From Gammaproteobacteria bacterium (GTDB lineage: Bacteria; Pseudomonadota; Gammaproteobacteria; Pseudomonadales; M0112), in assembly GCA_006227085.1 (NCBI GenBank), contig SBFY01000015.1, forward strand, positions 1 through 7,982: 7,982 nucleotides of DNA, in the 5' to 3' direction. Positions 1 to 6,069 of the stretch are shown piece after piece (the stretch's first letter is position 1; the number at the start of each line of letters is the position of its first letter). The notes beneath the pieces were generated by a model, which saw nothing but the letters and a program-made list of their open reading frames with translations, was not told where the DNA came from and made no database searches. A program made the position numbers and the translations under genes.

Positions 1-431
1 GCAAAATGCCATTGCTGCCCTACATGGATATAGACAAGGATTTTCGCCAACTATTACTCGAAGCCGGCTCCAGCACCACTATCCGGGCTATTGAAAACCT
101 CACATCCATACCAAACCTTATTATTGACCCATTACACGAACAGGGCACTATTGGTAAAATTTCGGAAATACAAAAAGCAATTCACGCTGCAACCAACCAA
201 TCCACTGCGACCCAATTAACACCAAAACTGTTTTGCATCGTTCCTGTGCCAGAATCGGGAAACCCGAAAAAAACCGAAACCACAGCAAGCGCGCTTATAC
301 TCACCGAACAAAACCTTGAAATCCCAGAAACACTGGATAGCAAAGAAGGTTATGCAACATACATATTGATAATCTACTACTGCTACAATAGCGCTATAGA
401 ACATGGAAAAGTAAAAATACGAGAGCCATGA
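1..431 (+). CDS. Unrecognised protein, C-terminal part (probably partial at the window edge)
   Basis: I do not recognise this protein. The frame is open to the left edge: the codon before the first Met (position 6) is AAA, and no ribosome binding site is visible before either early Met (positions 6 and 24). The visible 141 residues are therefore probably the tail of a longer protein. The sequence looks soluble. It has an acidic N-terminal stretch (MDIDKDF, residues 7-13), a middle part rich in Thr, Ala and Gln, a hydrophobic strand-like segment (LFCIVPVP, 75-82), and a hydrophobic, Tyr-rich stretch near the end (ATYILIIYYCYNSA, 117-130). No catalytic motif stands out. The stop codon overlaps the ATG of the dioxygenase gene (ATGA at 428-431), which suggests co-transcription and translational coupling, so the two products may act together. 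GC is low (about 40-43% in sampled rows) compared with the right half of the window. Confidence 0.6.
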   Translation, partial: KMPLLPYMDIDKDFRQLLLEAGSSTTIRAIENLTSIPNLIIDPLHEQGTIGKISEIQKAIHAATNQSTATQLTPKLFCIVPVPESGNPKKTETTASALILTEQNLEIPETLDSKEGYATYILIIYYCYNSAIEHGKVKIREP

Positions 432-1144
432 TTAATTACACAAAACTACAGACGATTTTCTCGAATAGCATTCAGGACTATCATCAAGCAACGCCATTTC
501 CTCATATTGCGATTGACGAATTCATCTCCAAGGAATCTGTCAGGGAAATTCTTGAAAACTTCCCTGTCGTTAAAGAAAACAGTAGCTCACACCAGGACTA
601 TGGGAGACACTCTGGAAAACCCACGCAGATAAAAAAGCGATGGGTTGCCATGGAACTAAAAGTCAAGCCGGTGATACGCAAACTTTACGCTGAATTGAGG
701 TCCGCAGATTTTATCAGCCTACTTGAAACCCTTACAGGAATATCACCTTTGCTTCCAGATCCCCACATGCTAGGTGGCGGGATACATGAAACCTTGCCTG
801 GCGGATACCTGAAAGTCCATGCTGACTTTAATGTCCACCCAAACTTTTACTTGTATAGGCGGCTGAACTTACTCATTTACCTTAACCAGGATTGGCAGGC
901 AGAATGGGGAGGAAACCTGGAACTCTGGGATAACACAGGAACGCACCAAGTAAAATCCATATCACCTATTGCGGGCAGGGCAGTTATTTTTTCCACTTCC
1001 TCGCATTCATTCCACGGTCACCCTCACCCGCTAGGATGCCCAGCAGGAAACTCAAGGAAATCGATAGCGCTGTATTATTTCAGCCCACAACAACCCGAGG
1101 GAAGTCGCGAAAAAATGCACATGACCTTGTGGAAAAATTCATAA
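428..1144 (+). CDS. 2-oxoglutarate/Fe(II)-dependent oxygenase, prolyl-4-hydroxylase-like
   Basis: Predicted non-haem iron dioxygenase of 238 aa that would couple oxidation of 2-oxoglutarate to hydroxylation of a substrate. The iron-binding facial triad is visible: H131 and D133 in the HAD motif, and a distal His in SFHGHP (H196 is the best candidate). R210 (NSRKSIALYYF) is placed to bind the 2-oxoglutarate carboxylate. The segment RRLNLLIYLNQDW followed by WGGNLELWD (144-168) is typical of the double-stranded beta-helix core of prolyl-4-hydroxylase-like bacterial oxygenases (2OG-FeII_Oxy_3 type). The N-terminus (FPHIAIDEFIS, 24-34) matches the usual entry into this fold. There is no signal peptide, so it is probably cytoplasmic. 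The start overlaps the upstream stop (ATGA), with only a weak purine tract (GAGAG) close by, so translation is probably coupled. The substrate is unknown; it could be a protein side chain or a small molecule. The class is well supported, the specific function is not. Confidence 0.85.
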   Translation: MINYTKLQTIFSNSIQDYHQATPFPHIAIDEFISKESVREILENFPVVKENSSSHQDYGRHSGKPTQIKKRWVAMELKVKPVIRKLYAELRSADFISLLETLTGISPLLPDPHMLGGGIHETLPGGYLKVHADFNVHPNFYLYRRLNLLIYLNQDWQAEWGGNLELWDNTGTHQVKSISPIAGRAVIFSTSSHSFHGHPHPLGCPAGNSRKSIALYYFSPQQPEGSREKMHMTLWKNS

Positions 1145-1162
1145 AACCAGCACTAACATAAC

Positions 1163-1167
1163 AGGAA
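1163..1167 (+). promoter_or_regulatory. Ribosome binding site of the cold-shock-domain gene
   Basis: AGGAA lies 6 nt before the ATG at 1174. It supports that start, and therefore the inclusion of the hydrophobic N-terminus ahead of the cold-shock domain. Confidence 0.6.
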
Positions 1168-1173
1168 AACACC

Positions 1174-1599
1174 ATGCCATTTTTGATTGCCAGCTTGGTT
1201 GCATTGATAAGCGCAGCGCTATTGACGGGCCTTGCGGAAGGAATGACCCACTACAGCACCTTGTCGTTTAGCTTTTCCTCATGGCACACCCTTGCCGGCT
1301 TGCTCAGCGGGATAATGGCAACCGGAGCCTATGCCCTGCAAGCGAAAAATAATGGCAAAGCACTTGATGAAGCCAAGCATCCATTACAAGGTGATCGTAA
1401 ATCCGGGAAAGTAAAATGGTTTAACACCAAGAAAGGATTTGGTTTTATCCAATGCGAAAACGGTGAGGAGATTTTTGTCCACTATCGCAGCATCATCAGT
1501 AGCGGCCACCGGATTCTGCGCGAAGGCGAACAGGTTTCTTTTATTATTAGCGATACAGAAAAAGGCCCCCAGGCGGAAAATGTGCAAAAGGAAGGCTAA
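1174..1599 (+). CDS. Membrane-anchored cold-shock-domain protein
   Basis: A 141-aa protein with two parts. Residues 3-22 and about 37-56 are hydrophobic and look like two membrane helices. The Lys residues after the second (K58, K62, K68) suggest that both ends face the cytoplasm. Residues 77-139 form a cold-shock domain (OB fold, single-stranded nucleic-acid binding): SGKVKWFNTKKGFGFI holds the conserved Trp and Phe and the RNP1 motif KGFGFI (87-92), and IFVHY (100-104) is RNP2, with Tyr where Phe or His is usual. The beta-strand 4/5 segment LREGEQVSFIISDTEKGPQA is also present. Free CspA-type proteins are about 70 aa, so the hydrophobic half is an addition. The likely role is binding RNA or ssDNA at the inner membrane, but this is inferred from domain order only. 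A ribosome binding site supports the start. The gene lies 29 nt after the oxygenase gene and may be co-transcribed with it. Confidence 0.85.
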   Translation: MPFLIASLVALISAALLTGLAEGMTHYSTLSFSFSSWHTLAGLLSGIMATGAYALQAKNNGKALDEAKHPLQGDRKSGKVKWFNTKKGFGFIQCENGEEIFVHYRSIISSGHRILREGEQVSFIISDTEKGPQAENVQKEG

Positions 1600-1618
1600 A
1601 CACAGGATTCCTTTCCTT
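1588..1618. terminator. Weak hairpin between convergent genes, possible bidirectional terminator
   Basis: AAGGAAGG at 1588-1595 can pair with CCTTTCCTT at 1610-1618 with one bulged T, around a loop of about 14 nt. It sits exactly where the cold-shock gene and the oppositely oriented dehydrogenase gene end, 17 nt apart. The stem is AT-rich and there is no clear T-run on the + side; on the - side the stem ends in TTCCTTTT. The position is suggestive, the structure weak. Confidence 0.25.
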
Positions 1619-2576
1619 ATAATTCATTGACACAATTGATGAGTACGCCTGCTTTGTAGCTTTCAATAATATGGGCCATCGAGTCCACAAGTCGCTGACG
1701 AGCCTGCTTGCTGGCCCAGCCAATATGGGGCGTCAAGATAAGATTAGGGATGTCCCTTGACAACAATGGATGATCGCAAGACGGCGGCTCCTGGGTTAAT
1801 ACATCAACCGCAGCACCTGCTATTACACCGTTTCGCAAAGCATCCGCCAGCGCCCTTTCATCAACCACGCCACCCCTTGCTGCGTTAATCAGGACAGCAG
1901 TTGGTTTCATGCAAGCCAATTCCTGCGATCCAATCAAGCTGCGTGTCTCTTTGGTCAATGGGCAATGCAACGAAAGCACATCACAGCAGCGTAGCACCTC
2001 CGCCAGAGGCCTACGATTGCTGCCAGCCTTTCCCACAAGGCTTTCGGCAACAACCACTTTCATGCCAAATGCTTCCGCAACGGCTGCCACAGCCTGACCA
2101 ATTGCACCGAAACCTACGATACCCAACGTAGCACCATGCAACTCATCAATCGGAAACCCAAGGAAACTGAAAAACTGGCTTTCCTGCCACTTTCCCTGCT
2201 GGACAGCGTCTCTATAAGATAGCAAGCAAGTCCGCAAAGCCAGCATGCAAGCAAACGTGTACTGAACCACAGAATATGTTGAATACCCGGAAACATTACA
2301 GACAGGGATCCCATGATTACGGGCAGCCGTTAAATCAACATTATTTGTACCAGTCGCCATAATAACCACGAGGCGGATCGCGGGATGCGACTCAAAATGC
2401 TCACGCCCAATCACCACTTTATTGGTCAGGACAATCTCTGCTGAAGCAAGGCGATCATCGATATCGGCTTCCGAAGTAGCATCATATCGATCCCACCGAT
2501 CGACAGTGGCATCCAGCTTGGATAAATCGAGATCAGATGCTCCCAAGCTGGCAAAATCCAGAATCACACCTCGCAT
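1617..2576 (-). CDS. NAD-dependent D-2-hydroxyacid dehydrogenase (hydroxypyruvate reductase/glycerate dehydrogenase type)
   Basis: A full-length (319 aa) member of the D-isomer-specific 2-hydroxyacid dehydrogenase family, which reduces 2-oxoacids to D-2-hydroxyacids with NAD(P)H. The Rossmann fingerprint GFGAIG is at 155-160. An acidic residue (E178) at the end of the second strand of the nucleotide fold suggests NAD rather than NADP. The catalytic residues are in place: R234 (NAARGG), E263 (DVLTQEPP) and H284 (TPHIGWAS). The N-terminal substrate domain has the usual ATGTNNVDL (74-82) and GYSTYSVVQYTF (97-108) segments. Family resemblance is closest to HprA-type glycerate dehydrogenases, which act on hydroxypyruvate or glyoxylate; phosphoglycerate dehydrogenase and D-lactate dehydrogenase are less likely. 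The start (ATG at 2574-2576) fits the family N-terminus. It follows the radical SAM stop by 9 nt, and the weak AAGAAG tract lies in the end of that gene, so the two are probably one operon with coupled translation. Exact substrate not determined. Confidence 0.88.
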   Translation of the reverse strand: MRGVILDFASLGASDLDLSKLDATVDRWDRYDATSEADIDDRLASAEIVLTNKVVIGREHFESHPAIRLVVIMATGTNNVDLTAARNHGIPVCNVSGYSTYSVVQYTFACMLALRTCLLSYRDAVQQGKWQESQFFSFLGFPIDELHGATLGIVGFGAIGQAVAAVAEAFGMKVVVAESLVGKAGSNRRPLAEVLRCCDVLSLHCPLTKETRSLIGSQELACMKPTAVLINAARGGVVDERALADALRNGVIAGAAVDVLTQEPPSCDHPLLSRDIPNLILTPHIGWASKQARQRLVDSMAHIIESYKAGVLINCVNEL

Positions 2577-2585
2577 ATTATTTTT

Positions 2586-3590
2586 TCACTTCTTGCCAGC
2601 AGCGTCAGGACGTCCACCGCGCATCGCTTTCGCCATTGCTCGTGAGAACTCGCCATGCTCGCTGGCGTGCAATGATTTGATGCGATTTGCAACGCCGAAC
2701 TTACCTCTCTCACCCCTGTCCACTTCATGCATTGCCTCGCATATGTCATTAACAGGATTAACGCTGCATGCATTACAAATAGCACTGGGTGATTGCAGGA
2801 ACTCCCACTTCAACTCATCAGCTTGCTGGATGGAGTGCTCGATGACGTTACCAACCGGCACTGTTTTCTCCCAATCCATGCAGCACAAATAGTAATTGCC
2901 ATTCCAACCTATAAAAATACTGGAAAATGGCAAGTAACACATCGTTGATAATCCTGCTTTTTCCAGCACCTCGCGGGCTTCATTCTTGTATTGCTCACCA
3001 CCTTGGAAATAGTATTCGCGACTACACGAACCACCACGATTGATCTCACGGATAGCCCTGACGTAGTCAACCCCAACCGACCGCCAATAATCCATCATGT
3101 CATCAATTGCATCCTTGTTACCCGCATGCTTGACAATCGTCACCTGGACAAAACAGCGGCCATCGTTGAGCTCCATGAAATCGGCGATATTACGACGCGT
3201 CACCTCATAATCCAGGTTGTAAACCTTGCGGTAATCATCGCCGAGGTCGCTGATACTGATATCGATATGCTTCAAGCCGGCATCCAGCAAATCCCGTGAC
3301 GATTCACGGAACAGGCGGGATGCATTCGTCGTGAATGCGGGGCGCAATCCATTTGCACGCAGGTGTTTAACGCAATCCAGGAACCGCGGATGCAACATGG
3401 GCTCTCCCAGCCCGGTCAGGAAAACCTTGGTATTCGGATCAAACTCCTGGATTCGTTCGACCGCCTTGCAAAATACTTCGAAGTCCATGAAGCCTTGTTT
3501 GGGGGTTTTCTCCCTTGGGCAAAAGGAGCACGTCGCATTACAGCGATTAGTCACCTCGATATCCACAACCCGCGACATTTCCAACTGCAT
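2586..3590 (-). CDS. Radical SAM protein with a SPASM/twitch-like C-terminus
   Basis: Predicted radical S-adenosylmethionine enzyme of unknown substrate. Numbering from the ATG at 3588-3590 (334 aa), the CxxxCxxC motif that holds the catalytic 4Fe-4S cluster is C17, C21, C24 (NRCNATCSFCPR), and the SAM-binding GEP is at 62-64 (GLGEPMLHP). The C-terminal half has C218, a GxxxxC unit ending at C236, C237, CxxC at 272-275, and C284. This resembles a SPASM auxiliary-cluster domain (CX9-15GX4C...CX2CX5CX3C) but departs from it: the third Cys of the second block is spaced 8 instead of 5, and the fourth is absent, so it probably carries one auxiliary cluster or a degenerate pair. Start choice: an AGGGGG site precedes ATG 3590; an in-frame GTG at 3608 lacks a binding site, and an ATG at 3578 is also possible. 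The C-terminal tail is Lys/Arg/Gly-rich. SPASM proteins often modify peptides, but no small precursor peptide is visible next to it. First gene of a probable two-gene operon. Confidence 0.85.
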   Translation of the reverse strand: MQLEMSRVVDIEVTNRCNATCSFCPREKTPKQGFMDFEVFCKAVERIQEFDPNTKVFLTGLGEPMLHPRFLDCVKHLRANGLRPAFTTNASRLFRESSRDLLDAGLKHIDISISDLGDDYRKVYNLDYEVTRRNIADFMELNDGRCFVQVTIVKHAGNKDAIDDMMDYWRSVGVDYVRAIREINRGGSCSREYYFQGGEQYKNEAREVLEKAGLSTMCYLPFSSIFIGWNGNYYLCCMDWEKTVPVGNVIEHSIQQADELKWEFLQSPSAICNACSVNPVNDICEAMHEVDRGERGKFGVANRIKSLHASEHGEFSRAMAKAMRGGRPDAAGKK

Positions 3591-3594
3591 ATTG

Positions 3595-3600
3595 CCCCCT
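3595..3600 (-). promoter_or_regulatory. Ribosome binding site of the radical SAM gene
   Basis: Read on the - strand, AGGGGG stands 4 nt before the ATG at 3588-3590. This favours that ATG over the in-frame GTG at 3606-3608, which has no purine-rich tract in front of it. The spacing is somewhat short. Confidence 0.5.
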
Positions 3601-3704
3601 GAGCCCACTGCTTACATACCCTAACATATCCAGCCTTTTAAAATTCCCCTACAAAACAGATAGTTAAGCGTCACTTGCAGAGCCAATAAATCACCTTTAC
3701 AATT

Positions 3705-3728
3705 CATTTGATTTAATTAATTTATATG
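3705..3728. promoter_or_regulatory. Imperfect 24-bp inverted repeat, candidate TetR-family operator
   Basis: Centred between 3716 and 3717, this site reads CATnTnAnTTAA in one half and its mirror in the other; 9 of 12 position pairs are complementary, with a perfect core TTAATTAA at 3713-3720. It lies 13 nt before the TetR start and over the -35 and spacer of the predicted promoter. That is the arrangement expected for autorepression, and the divergent radical SAM operon could also be affected. The region is very AT-rich, so some symmetry could arise by chance. Confidence 0.35.
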
Positions 3729-3735
3729 CTTTAAT
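3708..3735 (+). promoter_or_regulatory. Predicted sigma-70 promoter of the tetR-sulfotransferase operon
   Basis: TTGATT (3708-3713) as -35 and TTTAAT (3730-3735) as -10 are separated by 16 nt. Transcription would start near 3741-3743, at or beside the A of the ATG, predicting a leaderless mRNA. This agrees with the absence of a Shine-Dalgarno sequence. An alternative pair is TTTACA (3696-3701) with TTTATA (3721-3726), spacer 19 nt, giving a leader of only a few nucleotides. Confidence 0.4.
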
Positions 3736-3741
3736 TCGTTT

Positions 3742-4353
3742 ATGGATACACCCTCTAAGATACTGGCTGCCGCAGAGCCCTTGATTGCCCGTCAAGGGCC
3801 AGAGGCCATTTCCCTGCGGGAGGTCGCCAAGCAAGCTGGCCAGAAAAACACGGCTGCCTTGCACTACCACTTTGGCGGAAAGGAACCATTTATAAATCAA
3901 CTGGTTAGCTGGAGGCTTCGCCCCATCAACCGGCTCAGGGATCGCCAGTATGGCAACCGCATCGAAACCGGTGCCTCACTGGCCGAGCTGGTCGACCGCC
4001 TTGTCGACCCATTCCTGATGGAGCTGAAAACCAGCTTGGCCCAAAGCCCGGAGTGCTACTGGGCACGCTGCCTGGCACGGCTGGATGTGGCTGGCGCGAT
4101 CACAACCCCTCACCAACCCGATAACAGCCGCTGGCAAAACTCGTTGCTGGCAACCTTGCAAGCCATCGCGGCACAACTCTCCACCCCCCATCCCGGCTTT
4201 GTCCATGCACTGGCATTTCACTGCCTGCTGCAAGGCCTTGCTGAAATCGAACGGGGTATCTGCGACGACGCCTGGCCACTGGAGTCCCTGCACACACATG
4301 GCACTGCTTTAAAATCCAGCCTGCTTGGCATGCTGGCGGCCCAACAGCCTTAA
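3742..4353 (+). CDS. TetR-family transcriptional regulator
   Basis: A 203-aa one-component repressor-type protein. The N-terminal DNA-binding domain (about 4-50) is classic TetR: a first helix with KILAAAEPLIARQG, then the helix-turn-helix ISLREVAKQAG...TAALHYHFGGKEPFI (23-51), where the LHYHFGGKE turn into helix 4 is diagnostic. The rest (about 55-203) is helical and would bind a ligand and dimerise; its ligand cannot be told from sequence. It is first in an operon with the sulfotransferase (13 nt downstream) and the VOC gene, so it most likely represses that operon until the substrate or a related compound is present. No Shine-Dalgarno sequence precedes the only sensible start (the ATG at 3726 is out of frame), and the predicted promoter places the transcript start at the ATG. 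The inverted repeat just upstream is the candidate operator. Confidence 0.88.
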   Translation: MDTPSKILAAAEPLIARQGPEAISLREVAKQAGQKNTAALHYHFGGKEPFINQLVSWRLRPINRLRDRQYGNRIETGASLAELVDRLVDPFLMELKTSLAQSPECYWARCLARLDVAGAITTPHQPDNSRWQNSLLATLQAIAAQLSTPHPGFVHALAFHCLLQGLAEIERGICDDAWPLESLHTHGTALKSSLLGMLAAQQP

Positions 4354-4357
4354 AGGA
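4353..4357 (+). promoter_or_regulatory. Ribosome binding site of the sulfotransferase gene
   Basis: AAGGA begins at the last base of the TetR stop codon and stands 9 nt before the ATG at 4367. It decides the start against an upstream in-frame ATG at 4325, which would add 14 residues encoded inside the end of the TetR gene. Confidence 0.65.
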
Positions 4358-4366
4358 CAATTGCCC

Positions 4367-5587
4367 ATGCCTATTGAAACGCCATCAAGACCCCTACCCA
4401 TAGCGCTGTTTAATGGCATCGCCCGGCGTTTTAGCCACTGGCCAAGCCTGGCGTGCAATGACCTGGCCAAAGCCGCGACACGACAAGCACGTTTTGTGGA
4501 TTTTGGTGATAACGCCTTCCTCGAGGCCATTTCACGTCTGACACATGATATCGACCAGCATGCAGCCCTCCACCCCATGGGCCGCATCATGGCCAGGCAG
4601 CAATTGGTGGCTGACATGGTTCGGCGACTGCAATTGGCAGCGTGGCGCAAGCATCATCCGGAAGTCGCGTCGCAAGTGATTAGCAAGCCCGTATTCATCA
4701 TCGGGCTGCCACGTACCGGTACCACATTACTGTTCAACCTGATGGCACAAGACCCCAGCAACCGGACACCGCTGGCATGGGAGGTGGATTCGCCTTGCCC
4801 ACCAGCCACGACAGCAACGTATTACACAGACCCACGCATCCAGCAGGCCCAGAAGCAATTTGACCAGCTCCGGAAACTGTCGCCGGAATTATTTGCCATC
4901 CACGAAATGGCTGCCAACTTGCCACAGGAATGTGTCGCCATCACCGGCATGGATGGCATGAGCGTGCAGTTTTTCACCTTGTTTGATGTGCCGGAATACC
5001 AGCAATGGATTGACCAGCAATGCTGGATACGACCGTACACATTCCACAAGACATTCCTGCAGCACCTGCAATCGGGTCACGCAGCCACCCGTTGGGTATT
5101 AAAATCACCGGGCAATCTCGCCACGCTGGACGCCATCCTTACCGTCTATCCAGATGCCCGCATCATCCATACACATCGCACTCCCGCTGAAGTGATGCCA
5201 TCACTCGCCAGCTTGACCTGGACATTCCGTGGTTTATACAGTGACCAACTGGATGCCAAACGGATCGGCAGACAAGTACTGGATCTTTGGCAAGAACACC
5301 TGTCACGCGCCATGATCGCGCGTGATAAACACCAGGGTGAACCGGAGCGGTTCTTTGACATGGATTACCGGGATTTTGTCGCAGATCCACTCGCCATGAT
5401 CCAACGTATTTACAATTATTTTGGCATAGAGCTGACTGGCATCGCCTACCAGCGCATGAAAAGCTACCTGCGCGCTAACCCACAAGGCAAATTCGGAAAA
5501 CATCGCTACAACATGGATGATTTCGGGATGAGCAAAGACGATATTGCGAACCGCTTTTCGCGATACTGTGAAAAATTTGGCGTTTAA
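4367..5587 (+). CDS. PAPS-dependent sulfotransferase family protein
   Basis: A 406-aa cytoplasmic sulfotransferase (Sulfotransfer_3-like) that would move a sulfuryl group from 3'-phosphoadenosine-5'-phosphosulfate to a hydroxyl or amine. The 5'-phosphosulfate loop is FIIGLPRTGTTLL (110-122), and the 3'-phosphate region includes WVLKSPGNLATLD (243-255) and ARIIHTHRTP with R271. H180 and H227 lie between these motifs and are possible catalytic bases. The C-terminal GKHRYNM (377-383) is a recurrent feature of this family. The N-terminal 100 residues (FGDNAFLEAISRL, ALHPMGR, WRKHHPEV) form the accessory domain found in the long bacterial and mycobacterial branch, whose acceptors are mostly unknown. 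A good ribosome binding site fixes the start. It is the middle gene of the tetR operon, with the VOC gene 33 nt downstream. The acceptor may be a lipid, sterol or phenolic alcohol, but this is inference only. Confidence 0.87.
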   Translation: MPIETPSRPLPIALFNGIARRFSHWPSLACNDLAKAATRQARFVDFGDNAFLEAISRLTHDIDQHAALHPMGRIMARQQLVADMVRRLQLAAWRKHHPEVASQVISKPVFIIGLPRTGTTLLFNLMAQDPSNRTPLAWEVDSPCPPATTATYYTDPRIQQAQKQFDQLRKLSPELFAIHEMAANLPQECVAITGMDGMSVQFFTLFDVPEYQQWIDQQCWIRPYTFHKTFLQHLQSGHAATRWVLKSPGNLATLDAILTVYPDARIIHTHRTPAEVMPSLASLTWTFRGLYSDQLDAKRIGRQVLDLWQEHLSRAMIARDKHQGEPERFFDMDYRDFVADPLAMIQRIYNYFGIELTGIAYQRMKSYLRANPQGKFGKHRYNMDDFGMSKDDIANRFSRYCEKFGV

Positions 5588-5608
5588 GCAAAAAACATCC
5601 ATGACAAC

Positions 5609-5613
5609 AAGGA
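5609..5613 (+). promoter_or_regulatory. Ribosome binding site of the VOC gene
   Basis: AAGGA stands 7 nt before the ATG at 5621. It supports independent but operon-linked translation after the sulfotransferase. Confidence 0.6.
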
Positions 5614-5620
5614 CCACACC

Positions 5621-6022
5621 ATGACACTTTCCCTGCTATCACCTGCTGTTGAAATCGGCATCGTTACCAATAATCCGGATCGTATGTTGGCATTTTATCG
5701 CGATACCCTTGGGCTGCCTTATCAGCAAAAGATGGACTTCCCCGGAGGCTACATGCACCGGCTGGCACTGGGTGACAACGTACTCAAGCTGGTTGTGATG
5801 GAAAAAGCACCCAGCAATGCCAATCCTGGCGGCGGCCATGGTGCTGCTACCGGCTACCGCTATGCTTCCATTGGTGTCAACAATTTACGGGCTACCTTGC
5901 AGGCCATTGAGGAAGCGGGACATCCCGTCCCCGTACCGCCAACCGAAATTTTCGATGGCTTCGGCTTTGCTTTTGCCGAAGATCCGGATGGTAATTGGTT
6001 TGAGTTCTATGGCCCCCTGTAA
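5621..6022 (+). CDS. VOC superfamily protein (glyoxalase/dioxygenase fold)
   Basis: A small (133 aa) vicinal-oxygen-chelate protein built from two beta-alpha-beta-beta-beta modules. Module 1 (about 8-62): VEIGIVTNNPDRMLAFYRDTLGLP, then GGYMHRLALGDNVLKLVVM. Module 2 (about 80-131): YRYASIGVNNLRATLQAIEEAGHPV and FAFAEDPDGNWFEFYGP. The closing DPDGNWFEF motif is typical and carries the probable metal ligand E128; E11 occupies the first-strand position where His or Glu is usual. The fold covers glyoxalases, ring-cleaving dioxygenases, epimerases and drug-binding proteins, so the reaction cannot be fixed. It is the last gene of the tetR-sulfotransferase operon, so it may process or bind the same compound. 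No signal peptide is seen. Confidence 0.85.
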   Translation: MTLSLLSPAVEIGIVTNNPDRMLAFYRDTLGLPYQQKMDFPGGYMHRLALGDNVLKLVVMEKAPSNANPGGGHGAATGYRYASIGVNNLRATLQAIEEAGHPVPVPPTEIFDGFGFAFAEDPDGNWFEFYGPL

Positions 6023-6069
6023 CACAGGATCCGCCACACAGTTGGTTCCCCACTCTCACGAAGCAGCTT

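Noticed and set aside
2422..2892. A long open frame on the + strand across the dehydrogenase/radical SAM junction
   Set aside because: It lies antisense to two genes with intact family motifs and bridges their junction. Its predicted protein is low-complexity, rich in Ser and Arg, and has no recognisable domain.
3591..3660. A promoter for the radical SAM operon on the - strand
   Set aside because: Several weak -10-like words (TATGTT, TATGTA) exist, but none has a convincing -35 at the right distance, so I did not call a site.
4325..4366. A longer start for the sulfotransferase inside the TetR gene
   Set aside because: The AAGGA at 4353-4357 with 9-nt spacing supports 4367; the added residues would be encoded within the TetR coding region.
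1600..6032. A shared ACAGGAT word right after the stop codons of the cold-shock and VOC genes
   Set aside because: The match is only about seven bases and occurs twice; it is too short to be called a repeat or an attachment site.
6023..6069. A terminator between the VOC and SDR genes
   Set aside because: The 47-nt gap shows no strong stem or T-run. Termination there is expected from the convergent layout but not visible.
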